Notes: generated by a model not told the origin, from the sequence alone. Shown: positions 11,123-23,830, counted from the stretch's first letter. The stretch: DNA of 64,000 nucleotides from Sinonovacula constricta (GCA_007844125.1 CM017573.1:2504293-2568292); one strand, 5' to 3'. Program-made: numbers and translations.

Positions 11123-14089
11123 AATGTGCTTATTAAAAACAACATCTACAATTTAAAACAATTTTATTGCTAATAAAATTTAAGAAATGCATATGAAATA
11201 CTATCTTCTACAATGAAAATGTTGACGGTGATTAGCGGGAAAAAGTAAAGAGTAAAGCGATGATGGTAAGTGATAACGAAACAGTTCAGTTGTCCCTGAA
11301 TGGACAAATATTATACAAATATAATACAGCACAAATCACAACGACAGCAAACACATCATAAAACAGATGCTTGTACTAGGTGAAAGCAACAGCGTAAGAA
11401 GAAAACTCAAGATAAAACAACAAACAAAACAAAACATTTGAGCAAAACAATTAAATGTTATTTAAAAAAATGTTAAAAATCTAAAAAAAACATCACATTT
11501 GTGACGAGCGTTTGCAGCCTTTGAAATCGCAACGTAGTACGACAACGAAATAATTGAAAATAATAATAAGCATGTTCATTGCTTTATTAATATACTAAAA
11601 TAGCTTTTGAAAGCCCCAATAAATCGTAATTTATTGTAATGAAATTGAAAATAAACATTTTGGTGTGAAAGAAATGGTGGCACATAAACATGTAAACAAC
11701 TTTGTTTTAATGCGAGCAGATATCCATAACTTGAAATATTAGCAGCTAAATTATGATGCTGGACATTGAGAAACGTCTATTTAACAAATCTATATACACA
11801 TAACAATTGTCCACATATATATTAAAATCGCCAGGTTTGACACGGCAACATTTAAACCGTATCGTATTACCGTTCATAGTATTACACATGTTTGCATAGG
11901 CTAACATAAGACGAATGCAATTACATCAGTATTAATCACATACATGTATAATGTATAATGTATATGTATTATGTAATGTCACTGGGATAGCTTGTAAACA
12001 AACGCGTTCATAAAATGATATAATATAACCTAATGATTGCTTAGGACATAAAAATGCAATAAAATTGTTACGTCCATACCGGTTGTCTATGTGATTTGAC
12101 GAAGACAGCATGACAGGATACACGTGCAGACAATTATCAGCGAAAACAAAGTAGGAGGATGAGCAGCAGATGATCATTGAAATATGTACGTAATGTCAAT
12201 TAGCGGGTCTACACTTTGTTGATCTACGGCGGAGACAACATGACAACCAACATGCCAGACTATATATGTATACATACGGTGCAGCGCACTTGTTTAACCC
12301 TTACATTAATCGTCTGCACGAGATATTTAGCATGTTGGATGAGCAAACTAAAGTGCAATGAAATGACAAAACAACGTAGAAGGAGGGTCAAAATTACGAC
12401 AACTGATTGGCAGTTAAAAACAGAAGTAGTGTGTGACCTGCGGTACGAACATATATTTAATGAAAATCGAAAAACTTAACCATCCTTCTAAGATGTGCAT
12501 AAAGCGAATTTTATTTTCATGGTTAAACGCTCATCTTTATTCCATTTTACGACAATTAACTTGAAGTCTTATTCTGATTAATTCAGTGAATAAAAATACA
12601 TGTTTGTGTCAAACAAAGTCCGTTATAAATAATTAACTTACTTTTGTCTCATTATAAGAAAGAGAAAAAATTTGAATCACGGAGAAGCGTTTAGTTGCTA
12701 TAATGAAAAAAATATTTAATTATCTTACAGTTTGGAACTGTAAGGCAATACAGATTTAATTTTGCCTGACAAATAGGGGCTCTTTATTGAGTAACAAGCA
12801 ATTAAAATGGTAAAAAACAGTAAGTATTTATAATTATTTAAGACAATTAACTTTTCTTGCTGGGCATATGTCCTTCAGCAGTCTGAACACATTTTAACAA
12901 TGATTTACATTGAATAAAAACATTAGACATCTTTGATGTGATTACATAAACGTCCCTAAATTGCTGAAATGTTTTTATCACATATCTCAACTAATAAAAC
13001 AGCTAAAAGTCGATGTCAAGACAAAACTGCCCAAAACTAATATGCTAACATTTGTATATATCTATTAGATAATAAATTGTTGTTCTAACTAAAAATATTT
13101 TGACATCAAAATGTCATATTTAATTGCCTTGTGTATTTTCACATATCGCCCCTGATAGACGCAATGAAGTGGACAGATGCTAGAAGGATATCTAACTCCT
13201 TTTTACAAAAATGTTTTTAAATATTGTTTATTTCGTAAATTCAAAAACTAAGCATTGATAATTAAAGGACAGAACATATGTCCATGTGGAACAAGCGTTA
13301 ATGCAATGACACATTACATTTGACGTCAGTCGATTGCTGACGTATAGAAACGCTGTATGACAGGCATTGGCACACGTTCCATGGGCTGATATTACATAGT
13401 CCATTATACTTCTGAGTCGTAATACCTTACTGACAAACAGGAGTGTTATACAAGATGATAGAATACTAACGTGTGTAAGTACCAAAACAGCACAAAACAT
13501 AAACTAAAAAATCAAAATTACACCACAAAACAGCACAACACTACAATGTTCACGGTATCAACAATAATCACACAAAAAATTAAAAAAACTGGACGAATTT
13601 TATTGACAATGTGGCCAATTATCTTATAATGTAACAGTGAAACTTGGATAATCAATATTTCTTATATTTAAAAGTCGTGTCTATAAATATGTATCATACT
13701 AACGTGTTAATGTTAATATTGGCATATTACCAAAGTATATGTGTGATATTTAAGCTTTTGTTGTTAGTCACTAACTAATGGCCAATGATCATTGCTTAAA
13801 ATACACAGAAGAAAAACGAACAATATAACTATAAACTAACACTTTGATTTGTCGTTTTGTGGAAATACGAAACCTTTGGTAAAGGGTCAAACTCACTGCG
13901 AATTTCAGTTTTTCTCTGCTTCGGAAAACATTTCCGACTTTCCGAGAACACTCAGGAATGCCTTTGAAAATAATTTTGTCCCTTAGGAAAGCATTGAGGC
14001 AAATTGAGAAATTCTCCTATTATGTTCCCAGTGGGATCTAGGTCTAAAGTAGAAATTCACAAGCGAGGAACTGTCTGGTTATCAACTAT

Positions 14090-14162
14090 TTTATTGTTTA
14101 GTTTGCCATAAAAAGGTCGTTTAACCGTTGCGTTGAGCTACAAGCAAGTGACTTAGTTTATT
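14090..14162 (-). promoter_or_regulatory. Candidate polyadenylation signals of innexin A
   Basis: On the minus strand AATAAA occurs at 14162-14157, about 20 nt past the stop, and again at 14095-14090, about 90 nt past it. Either would give a very short 3' UTR. The second is at a more usual distance. A longer UTR using a more distant site cannot be excluded. Confidence 0.35.
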
Positions 14163-14181
14163 GTATTTAAAGTCGGAGACT

Positions 14182-14359
14182 TCACTGGCTCTCCACCTCT
14201 TCCTTGCAATCGTCAATGTATGGTATGTCACCGTAAGCCGCTTTATACGGCGCCTTATGTTTCTCCCGCCATCTTTTAAACATCTCATCGATGAGGTCAA
14301 TCACAACCATCTCGCAAGAGTTCAGCACAAGCATGCGCATTATGAAGCATCCGTCGTCC
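14182..14359 (-). CDS. Innexin A coding exon 6 (C-terminal tail and stop)
   Basis: The acceptor TTCTTTCTAG precedes the base completing R351, then [10 protein letters not shown] and a charged tail ending in EEVESQ and TGA at 14182-14184. The segment DDGCFxxRMxxxNSxxMVxxDLxD is shared with gene B exon 5. Confidence 0.92.
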
Positions 14360-17300
14360 CTAGAAAGAAGAAAGCGAGTATAGAATGGTTTAAACAAAGC
14401 GTTTGAAGAAGACATTGGGTGGAGCGAAATATGGCAGTCAACAGATGTGGAGAACGATGGTTAGAAGTAGACTGAATGAAATGTGCATGTTGGGTGAAAG
14501 ATTAGGAAAACATGAACCAAGCAATTAGTTTTATTTGTTCGTAATAGTTAGAGGCTATTTCTTTTAATAGTTAGAGGCTATTTCTCTCAATAGTTAGTGG
14601 ACATGTCTTTCAATAGTTAGAGGCTATTTCTTGCAATAGTTAGAGGCTATTTCTTTCAATAGTTAGAGCCTTTTTTCAATAGTTAGAGGCTGATTCTTTC
14701 AATAGTTAGGGTGGTGGTATTTCTAGTAATAGTTAGAGGCTATTTTAATATTGGCTGGATGCTATTTTTGTAAAATACTAAGGGGCTGTTTCTTGTAATG
14801 GTTAATGGCTATTTGCTAATAATCGTCTCACAGACCTCAAATCCAACGAACCGCTATGAGTTTAGAATTTTGCTTTATTTCTGGTCCGATTCATGACGTG
14901 TTGATCTGTTTGAAAGTACAAACATTGCCCAGAGGTCAATACGATTACAAGACAAGACATTTCGAATATGTACGATTAAGTTACGATGCAGAGAATGGTT
15001 TATTAGAGATTATTTATAGATTAATTACATTTTTAAATCGTCAGTTCGTTGTTAGCATTTTAACATCTCACCGACGTTGCATTGACTTCCCGGCTGGCCA
15101 GGAATTGCAACAACTACGAATATAAACGAATCAGTAACAAAAAGTTAATCTGATTAGTTCTGAAAGTTGAAAAAAAAGAAATAGTAAAGCTAGAGGACTT
15201 TTACAAGAAGTGTTTGTGACATAAACCGAGGACAGCCAATGGTTTAACAATGCCCAACAAGCAGCTCTTACCTAAGGTATGAGGACGTGAACCTTTGACA
15301 CAGACGTTTGTCTTCCTCGCTCTGGACAGTCTTGGATATTTTTAGGAACTTCTTGACAAATTCGTAATTGTTCTTCTTCACAATCAGGATGTAGAACCAC
15401 TAGAAGGTAGACAAATTATAAGAATGAGGAATGCACATACAGAGTAAAAAGAAAACACGATTCCATTTTTTCTGACGTTCTTACATCATTATAACAGTTA
15501 TTAGTGATACGAATTTGCTAAAAATGACAGATGTTAAAAGTATCCATTATTTGCTATGAAAAAAGCAACGCAGTTTAAAAAAATATCACATTTTCGAACC
15601 GTCTGAAATTACTGTTGTCACTTAGAGAGAGAATGAGAGAGAGAGAGAGAGAGAGAGAGATGGGCGGAGACTTGATCAGACCGGCAGGGTACCTTGCAGA
15701 GGTTGACAGAAGACAGAGTTGCAAGGACGAAAAACCAGAACCAAAGGAAGATGAAGATCTTCTCGTTAAACAGGTTTATCGGCAGAACACACTGGATGGT
15801 ATAACTGAAATGGACAATAGAAACACAGATTTAAAAGTTTTTCGAGTTTAAACTGATAAAATGACTTTAGTTTATATCTCAAAATTAATCAAAATGACTT
15901 TTTTTCATATGAGGGCCAGTGGTTATAATATATGTCTGTTGATTATAGATTGATCTGTACAGCAACCATCAAGTGACATTTAAACATCTAGTGTGTCTGA
16001 TAGTAAGTTTTACATCATTCGTTTTTAATCACGTTGCATGGAAGAGGAAAAAATAATTATGCGCATTGTTGTAACCTACATTACTTATTTCACAATGCAG
16101 TTGTGGCAAAAACACTTTTTATGAAAACACTTTGCATGATAATTTATATTATCTTTAATATTCTTTATTGACATAGAAATATACAGAAAAAAATCTCTAA
16201 AGTGTCCAGTTGTTTATATTTGCTATGGATATATTCAAGATAATAATTAATATGGACATAACGATACTAACTTTTTAATATTCTGTAGCAGACGAATCTT
16301 GAAATCGCACATGGTGATTCTGGGAAATCTCGGACTTTCTCGTATTCCCTCGTTGAGTGAGAACGTGTTAATAACTTCATAACCAAGCGAGTTGAAATCC
16401 ATCCCGAGAAAGACGTTGAGGATATAGAACATAGAGATGACGTTGACGACATACCCGATCTTAATCCAAATGTACAGTGCCGACAAATACTTCCCATCCC
16501 TTTTACTGCAAAAGATGCAACAGATACTGGCAACTCTGGTTTTTGCCCTTGTGATGAAGTTGTGTTGGTAGTAATGTTGTGAGGTAAGCCAATTATCCAA
16601 GAAATGCGTCATGCCGTCAATGGTTTTGATCCGTTCGTCTTTGTCGCAGAACGATTTGTCGGCGAGGTCACAGAGGCGGTGAATGTTAAGACCGGTCTTG
16701 GTGTTCATGATTTTCCAGAACATATGAGGGACCTTGAAGAGGAATGCCATGAAGAGCAGCAGGAGAGGAACCCATTGGTAGTAAGTGAGCTCTGATTCCT
16801 GGACAAAACAAAATGCTTAATTATTGTGAGGTTAGTTTTAACGTGATTTATTTGATAATGCATATCTATGTGACAATTAAAATACGTACAAAATTACAAA
16901 ATTCCTTGATTGGGAAACAAATCAGTTTAAAACTTATGTAAATTCTTTTCAATATTGTAATTACAAACACACTAACATTTTGTTTGGGGACAGGCTGTTG
17001 TGGTACCTTATTTGCTTGAAATGCAAATTTAAAAAGCACACGAAAATAAGGAAAAGAAAATAACTGTATACAAGTCATAGTATTGCAGTACGTGTTTATA
17101 AAACATTAAGTCAGGATTGTTTTTCTCTGACAAAAGATGTATATGTGGGGTCTGTAGTGTGATTTTGCTGCAGTTGATATAAATGACGAGAGTTAAGAAA
17201 ATGCAAGAATGAAGTGGGATATTGAGAACGGTAGGAAGAAAACAATACCACAATAAACAATACAATAATGGGTATCTAACCACAGTTTTAAACATAACCA

Positions 17301-18641
17301 TACCTATAAGTGTTTTGATGAAGTTGTGACAGCTATTACTGATGTTAAGAGAATAGAAGAAACGCTTAGGAAAACTGTACTTATTCTATAATGAGGTGTT
17401 ATTCTTGTGTTATCAGAATACTGATTTCCTTTGAAAGCATGTCATGAAGTCGTTGACCTAAGGTTATATGGTAAGTGTTTGAATGGAATATTTCTATTAT
17501 TGTGGGATTTTTTTTCAATGCGTCGAAACCTGGAACCTCTGCTCAACATACCCATGCTCAAACGTACATCTGTGATATCAGGTGTAGGATTGGAAACACG
17601 ATGCTGATATGGACGATGTTAATGGGAAATAACAACAACATATCAACGGGGAATGTTATAAACAATATACGAAGACAAACAACAACAACAGCAACCGGAA
17701 ACCAGACCTGTCTAAGTGTTTCATCCGTTGGGATGACGTCATTACTCGGTACGTAGTACGTGTTCTTGATCCAGCAGTATGCTTTCGCGTAGTTGTCGTA
17801 TGCGGTTGTGAACTCTGCTGGCACCCAGCAGTGGATTGGTTCCCCTGTCAGTTGAACTGTAGAGATGACAGTGGCGAACACGATCAGCAGCGACACAGTG
17901 TAGCCATGGTTTAGTTTATCTACCCAGTCGTCCGTGCGGCTGCCGAACAGTTTCTTAAATGCAAAGTAACCAATCAACGCTCTGCAATGTATAAAACGAG
18001 ATTAAAGTAGACAATTGTTGCTCAAGATTGAAAACATATGATTCCGCGAAACAACTTGTTGAAAGCGAAGTAACCAATCAGTAGATCTGCAGTTTATGAC
18101 GCATTATAAAAGTAACCAATCGTTGTTCTAATACTATATCACGTGATTTCTGGAACGCCTTTAACTGACATTAACCAGTCAGTGAGGTAAAATGGAGTCA
18201 CGTGAATATTGTAGCCATTTGTTGGTTTAATATCATACCATTTAATTTCACTGAACAATTCTAAGCAAAATAAATAACCAATCAGCGCGCAGAAAGGGTG
18301 GTCACGAGATTTAACATTAATGTTAATAAGATGAGGTCAATACATTCTACAAAAATGGACGCTTCAATCTCCATCATTTAATAAACAATGGCAAAATGCC
18401 TTTTATTTATTTTGGTTCTTCTATATCTTTCTTGCCGATATTTCTAGAAAAGCATAGCTAAGACCGACACTGTAAACTAATTCCTTTTTTTTCGTTTGAT
18501 ACATATCTCATACATCAAAGTTCAAATATGAGTTCATCCTGTTTAAAAATACCTTATTATTCATGCTTTATCACGTGTAATACATATTTAAAAGGTTTTC
18601 TAATGTAATAAAAAACAAAACGATACTTACGTATGAGACAT
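14182..18641 (-). CDS. Innexin gene A, six coding exons, 409 aa
   Basis: Gap-junction channel subunit of the innexin/pannexin superfamily. Coding exons in transcript order are 18631-18641, 17708-17981, 16272-16798, 15693-15804, 15272-15399 and 14182-14359. They sum to 1230 nt, which is 410 codons including TGA, and every join keeps frame. TM1 is about residues 31-50. Extracellular loop 1 has C55 and C73. YYQW at 101-104 opens TM2. TM3 is about 199-225. Loop 2 has C259 and C276. TM4 is about 287-312, followed by a 95-residue cytoplasmic tail. The length is normal for innexins. The protein should sit in the plasma membrane as a multimeric gap junction or hemichannel. Gene B upstream is its nearest relative in the window. 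The exon-2 donor (GTCTGG) is weak, and the intron splitting TM4 is absent from gene B. The family call is secure; the orthology group is not known. Confidence 0.93.
14540..14815. repeat. 23-bp minisatellite in innexin A intron 5
   Basis: The unit is about 23 bp with core AATAGTTAGAGGCTATTTC. It is repeated about 11 times with substitutions and length changes that increase toward the right. It lies wholly inside intron 14360-15271. Confidence 0.9.
15272..15399 (-). CDS. Innexin A coding exon 5 (start of cytoplasmic tail)
   Basis: The acceptor CTACCTTCTAG precedes [18 protein letters not shown]. There are 42 codons plus 2 bases, ending at a GTAAGA donor after SSYL. It aligns with the second half of gene B exon 4 (KWLFLIVLKRNNYQYVKK). 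That alignment shows the 293-bp intron 15400-15692 is specific to gene A within this pair. Confidence 0.9.
15624..15660. repeat. (GA)n microsatellite in innexin A intron 4
   Basis: This is a near-perfect GA run with one interruption. On the innexin transcript it reads (CU)n and begins about 33 nt after the exon-4 donor, inside the intron that gene B lacks. Confidence 0.95.
15693..15804 (-). CDS. Innexin A coding exon 4 (end of loop 2, most of TM4)
   Basis: The acceptor is TTGTCCATTTCAG. One base completes N271, then 37 codons run from [15 protein letters not shown] into the aromatic TM4 (LWFWFF) and stop at NLCK before GTACCC. C276 is the second cysteine of loop 2. In gene B the matching sequence continues without interruption into the rest of the exon. 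Confidence 0.9.
16272..16798 (-). CDS. Innexin A coding exon 3 (TM2, cytoplasmic loop, TM3, loop 2)
   Basis: The acceptor TTGTTTTGTCCAG precedes [16 protein letters not shown]. The 175 codons plus 2 bases cover the YYQW signature, TM2, the intracellular loop, TM3 and most of extracellular loop 2, including RESPRFPR and C259. The donor is GTTAGT after AAA-AA, so the asparagine codon is completed in exon 4. Confidence 0.93.
17708..17981 (-). CDS. Innexin A coding exon 2 (N-terminus, TM1, loop 1)
   Basis: The acceptor is TTATACATTGCAG and the phase is 1 base plus 91 codons. The exon encodes the cytoplasmic N-terminus with the DDWVDKLNH segment, TM1, and extracellular loop 1 with [12 protein letters not shown] and YCWIKNTYY. 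The two loop cysteines are 18 residues apart, as in gene B. The exon ends at CAG before GTCTGG. That donor keeps GT but lacks the usual AAGT, yet it falls exactly where the gene B exon ends. Confidence 0.92.
17951..18320. repeat. Broken tandem copies of the exon-2 boundary in innexin A intron 1
   Basis: The plus-strand core of the true exon 2 start (GCAAAGTAACCAATCAACGC, then TCTGC) recurs in degraded form near 18065 (GCGAAGTAACCAATCAG, then ATCTGCAG), near 18110 (AAGTAACCAATCG) and near 18268 (AAATAACCAATCAGCGCGCAG). A weaker trace, AACCAGTCAGTGAGG, is near 18175. The copy near 18065 keeps a CTGCAG acceptor-like edge and about 35 bp of exon similarity, but it is one base out of frame. The copies look like decayed tandem duplications of the intron/exon boundary. 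Confidence 0.65.
18631..18641 (-). CDS. Innexin A coding exon 1 (start codon micro-segment)
   Basis: Eleven coding bases give M-S-H and two bases of a threonine codon, followed directly by a consensus donor GTAAGTAT. Joining to exon 2 completes ACA and gives [14 protein letters not shown], which reads straight into the conserved innexin N-terminus. The base at -3 of the ATG is A. The 5' UTR continues to higher coordinates and its end cannot be seen. This start was chosen because phase, donor and length match the equivalent exon of gene B. Confidence 0.75.
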
Positions 18642-19969
18642 ATTTTTGTAATGAAAGATGGAACCAAGCGATAAACAAGCTCTTCTTTTGAACGTTTCTA
18701 CACTTCTCTTCAAAGCTCTTGGGTGTATTTAAAACTTATATCCGAATGTTTTCGTCCGCTTTCAATGTGACAGCATTAGGTTATTGATTCCGTTTATCTT
18801 CAGTTGCTAACAATGTATTCATAAGTCCTTGTGCATAAAAATTGGAATTAGTAACTATGCAATTTTAAATTTAAACTTTTAAAATCGGATCATGCTTCCG
18901 AATTAAAATTCTGCCATTTCCATTCGAATGGTTCAACACACATGATTTATCTTCTGTTATATTATTGTATTATGCTAAACTATTCTATTATATAATCTTG
19001 TCTTATGTGGCATATTGTCAAAATTGTAAATATTCATAATTTTCGACAAAATATCTCTGACACATTAGCACATAACACTCTATACACGTAGTGTATTCAG
19101 AATTCCGACACCGTACTTTGACGTAACTTGTTTTGTTTTAAAATATGAACACGAGGGAGACATGTACAGCACCCAGACTGACATTTGGGAATCATTTGTC
19201 GCACAGAATAGTTTAAACAATAACTTTGATAGGATCGTTTTTATCACAACATCTCAGATTTAGGACACAATAGGAAATGCTACCAAAACAATAAAGGCAT
19301 GCCGATTGTCAATACAATATTTGATTTTGATTGAAATGATAAGGATCGTGGTTAAATGATACTAAATGTTCATTGTATGAAATAGGATTGGTGCATTTTA
19401 AAGGAATTATTGACACATTTCTGCTAGTTTTAAAGTTACTTTTCAAACACATTGTAAAACAATTCTTGCCCCATCCCCAAGCCCTGCTACCAGATTAATA
19501 TATTGGTAGGAAGTTTGATTCCCTTAACTGCACACCGGCTTTTAACACATCCGCTTAATCACTTACAAAATTCCGCTTATTTGAATAATTTGAATAATTT
19601 AGCCTTATTTAATTGACATAGTGTTATGAAGCCGCTACCGCCTAACTGCATTTCAATTATCACATGAAAGATCAATTACGTAAACTATTCCGCATGTTTT
19701 CCTAATTTCCCTCTGATAAGTTATCTGCAATAAAGCGGAATATATATACTGTTTGTATTGCAAGTATCAGTATAAGATTGCTTACTGTCTTGCAATATAC
19801 GCAATATACGATTGTCAGTAAGAATCAAATGATTAAATAAACTGTGTCATTCTAACTACAAAACGCTGATTCTTGTAGCGCAGTGTTTTTATACGTAGCA
19901 GATTAATAGCTTTAAGTTTAATACGAAAAATCTAAATTACATGTATCTCACCAATATGACGTCTTTCAT

Positions 19970-20042
19970 GTCCCCGTAGCGCAGTGGATAGCGCGCTGGA
20001 CTTCTAATCCAGAGGTCGCGGGTTCGAGTCCCGCCGGGGATG
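19970..20042 (+). tRNA. tRNA-Arg (anticodon UCU)
   Basis: A complete cloverleaf. The acceptor stem GTCCCCG pairs with CGGGGAT, the D-stem is GCGC/GCGC, and the anticodon stem CTGGA/TCCAG encloses loop CTTCTAA with TCT at 20003-20005. The T-stem GCGGG/CCCGC encloses TTCGAGT. The discriminator is G at 20042 and there is no intron. A TTTT run at 20055-20058 fits RNA polymerase III termination. All stems pair, with one G-U pair at the acceptor end, so this is a functional gene rather than a SINE head. Confidence 0.96.
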
Positions 20043-20059
20043 CTTGGGCAATTCTTTTA

Positions 20060-23000
20060 TCTAAAGCATTCTATTGATATATTTCCCCTCGATATATCAA
20101 AAACTGATACTATTTGAAATGCCAATCTTTTGAATGTCGGTAGTTTTGTTTCACTGACACATATCTCATTGGTATGTGACCTGTTTGTTACATAAAAGTG
20201 GTACAATACAAGTTTACAACCAAGAGTTTTTGGACCATATTTGCATAAAAACCTTCTTCATATGTAGGTTCGTCTTAAATTGTATTTATATATATTTGAA
20301 CTGGTAAACATAGAACATTGCCATATGATCGTTACATAAGGTCCGAAACACGTTGCTGAGATAACTTGTTCAGGTGCTGAAAGTACTGATTATCTCTTCA
20401 CTTGCTAAGTACGCATGGATCATTCTTAGACAAATAGTGTCGATCAAGATAAGCTAGCTCAGAAACTACACATAAACATAATTTCTCACTTATTCACGAA
20501 GATAAGAATACATAAGAACTTTATATGTAATTGACAATTATAGCAAGATGACGGTTAAATGTTATACATGTATCTAATATGTATGTCATTTGGCATTAGT
20601 ATGACAAATGACAAAGATTCTTGCGAAAATATCGACGTCGGCTTTAACAAAGTTCCGATAGACCATTAAACATTGCTTTAAAGAATGGCTTGTCTCACAA
20701 AACATTAAAAACTGTCTCGAAGAATGCATATTATGACCTGAACGTTTGTACAATCGATGCTTAATTTATTGTTGTTACAAAATATAATAGCATTGTATTT
20801 ACAATGCAGAGAAAAACGCCAGTTTTAAGTACTTCTCTCTTAAGTCGTAACACTAGTCAAAGATAATTCAATAAATAAGTTACGTAATCATTATCTCTAT
20901 CTTGGCATATTGAATAAATACAGCGTAGTTAAATAATATTCTTTCCATTACGTTCTTAAGACGGTATAAACATAATATGATTATGTGCTATTGAGAAAAG
21001 TCGTTACCAACTCCAAAGGCGGCTAATGACAGCAACACAATTGGGTAATATTAGATAGAATTATGGTTATTGTATTTGTAGTAAGATAAGATAAGTAGAA
21101 AAAACAGATAGAACTACTAAGGCATAATTGATACAATTCGTTATTGTTATATCAACCTATGGTATGTAAAATAATAATTTAGCATCGCTGCTAAACTGGT
21201 GTAAGACAAAATATGACTTAACAGTCTTAATCCTCTTTTGAGGTAGTAATCGTATACACGTTAGCTTAATACGTTTTGAAGAAACACCATAAGGCGCTTG
21301 TTCCGATTAGTAGATAATGCCAGTTATTTACGAAGACAAAGGGATGTGCTGCACGTGATACCTTTATGGCATTAGGTCTTATCTTATATTATCATATCTC
21401 TTAAGTTGTCAAGTAGATAATGCCTACATAACAATGCACTGGTAAGGCGTACGGAGATGTACATAGTAGTTTATATTCCAATGGCTTCATTTAAGTGACT
21501 GTTTAAAGTCATCGACAGATTTTCTTCTGTCCTAAGATTGATTCTCCTGTAAACAGTATAGTGCACAGTTTACCATGATTTCCAAATGGCAGAACATTAA
21601 TTGTCCTGAAAATATTATATAAAGGATAGATTTTCTTGAATGTCAATTGCAATATGCATATATATCTTAATAAGTCACACATATGCCATAATGTCTGTCT
21701 TGATACATGCTTTATCTAGTGAGTCGACGCAATCGCAACACTTCGGACAATTTAGGCATCATCTCCTGGATGTATTACAAGAAACCCTGCGAAAATAAAC
21801 ATGTCGGTACCTGTGAAGTCAACTAAAAACAGTGACATTATTGTAAACTCTGTTAAAAAGCAGTAAAGTTATATATAATATATGTATATAAATTTAAGGA
21901 AGTGTGACATGTCAATTGATCAATGATCGTTTTTAGGTCGAAATAACCATTAGAACAACACTTATCGCTTTTAAATGAACTTTTTGATCTCGTTTTCTTT
22001 TTCAGGCGAACGCAATATCACAACTCTGTTCATATCATGGCATTAGATACGTCCGCAGAATAAAAGTCCTGCAGACGAAAATACCAGAGGAGTTCCGATT
22101 GGTGTCAGTGTTCATATCATGGTATCTGATACATCAGAGGAATGATCGTATCGAGGACGGAATACCCCGAGAAATTCCGATTGGGGTCTTAGGTTATCCA
22201 TATAATTAGTATAATTATCATTATTAAATATTACACGGAACCTGTCATATTTCTATACTTGCGACTATACTTAGGAACCATCTAAACTGTCGTCAAACGA
22301 TTATGGAAGAGAATTATTTATGACATTTTAGCGCCCGCTATTATGCAGTAGCCCCGTACTTTATAGTTTAGTGTACAGTTTTCCCCGGAAGAAGGTCCAT
22401 TATGTAATACTTTAAAATTAAGCTTTATATGCCATTTATTTGACATTTAAACGTATTTCGGAATATTTATCTTAATTTCGTAATCGAACTTGTTGTTGTT
22501 GCTTTGTTTGCCTTCGGAATAACATAAATGTGTATCTACGTTATCATCCTGGGCGACATCCAAAACAATGTTGGTTCAAAGATTCTATTCAAGATGGTTT
22601 AACATACAATGCAACACAGAGATGTGAACTAAAACTAAATCTCAGTTCAAACAAGAATATGTCTAAAATAGGACCATCAAAGGGGCGCAGACAGTTCTTG
22701 TTTGTATAAGTAAAAGTCGCATAATGGTGGTAAATATATACATACCAGTTATTTTAGATTGGCAACAATCGTATTACAGTAGATGAGATATCATAAGAAT
22801 GAAAATACAACTGTTGAGAATTAAAGTAAGTGATTCCATAAATAAAAGACAGACTCAGCGGCTAATCTCATTCTTTTATACGAGTGAAACAACTTGATAT
22901 GTAGTAGCTTATGTCTGTTTAACTTGCTTAGATATTGGGCATTTCGCTATAAATTTATCGTTTTTTCGCCATTTTTGTGTGACATGATAAGTAAATACAT

Positions 23001-23566
23001 GTACATAGATTATTTGTAAAGCGTCTATTTTAGTCTGAGAAAATACCAGAAGGCCTAATTGGTGAAATTTAATTGTCAGCTAAATGAAAGTAGGCCCATA
23101 TAAACAAAGCATACATAGAAAATAGAAAGACAACAACAGGGACTTCATCCGTGCGTTTAAGAACAAATATAACAATATATTTATACTTAGCAGTTTATGT
23201 TAGTATTTTCGTCATTCGAAAATCTGTAAGGTGACTAGGATTTTGTGAATACAGAACCTATAGCAAATTAAATTGTATACGTTTTGTTCTTCGTTGATTG
23301 AACCAAGTTAGTACGTTATATGTATGGTCAATAGCAACATTATTTGCAATCATGGCATTGCTAAGATTTTAAGGAAATCATTTTGCCTAAAAAAAGAATT
23401 TTAACTAGTTTCAAGTATAACGTCAAGAGTGTATTGAGGATATTGAGGGTTCTGTTTTAAATTTGATAGTTTATATTTTGGGTTATTTTTATGGATTCGA
23501 TTGAAATCTAATTACATTTTAAACTGTAGAATTATGAATAATATTGAAACAATTTAAAATACAAGA
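20060..23566. other. Gene-free spacer between the innexin genes, left part
   Basis: Very AT-rich, with no open frame above about 60 codons. It contains only the 82-bp diverged duplication. Confidence 0.55.
22028..22190. repeat. Diverged tandem duplication, about 82-bp unit
   Basis: GTTCATATCATGG begins two copies at 22028 and 22110. Both end in a block like GAGTTCCGATTGG. A third trace, AAAATACCAGAAGGCCTAAT, then TGG, is near 23040. Confidence 0.7.
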
Positions 23567-23570
23567 ATTT

Positions 23571-23601
<31 letters not shown>
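23567..23601. repeat. (TTA)n and (TA)n microsatellite
   Basis: TTATTATTATTATTATTATA runs directly into a TA run. Confidence 0.9.
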
Positions 23602-23830
23602 GGAGTAAAGGATAAAATAGCTGGATTCAAACCGACAACCTTATGCGACATGTCGTGACTTCGGCTCACTACGATATACGTACTGGCTTTCCAGAGTTTA
23701 AATAACACTCTTATTAAAGGAAAATTTAAGGACTTAACCAAATACATACTAATCGGTTTTGTTATTAGTTCAATGACTGTCCTGATTATTTAAACTTTAA
23801 TTTGCCAAATAAAACATTTGTCTTTACATT

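Larger units (their letters stand above)
6911..14089. other. Gene-free stretch downstream of innexin A
   Basis: About 7 kb of AT-rich sequence with only microsatellites and the 25-bp duplication. Short frames (for example 7321-7653 minus, 8652-8876 plus) have no recognisable motif or splice support. Confidence 0.5.

Noticed and set aside
14540..14815. Regular repeats considered as a CRISPR-like array
   Set aside because: Units abut without spacers, and the sequence is an intron of an animal gene.
16604..16795. Forward frame of 63 codons
   Set aside because: It is the antisense shadow of innexin A exon 3.
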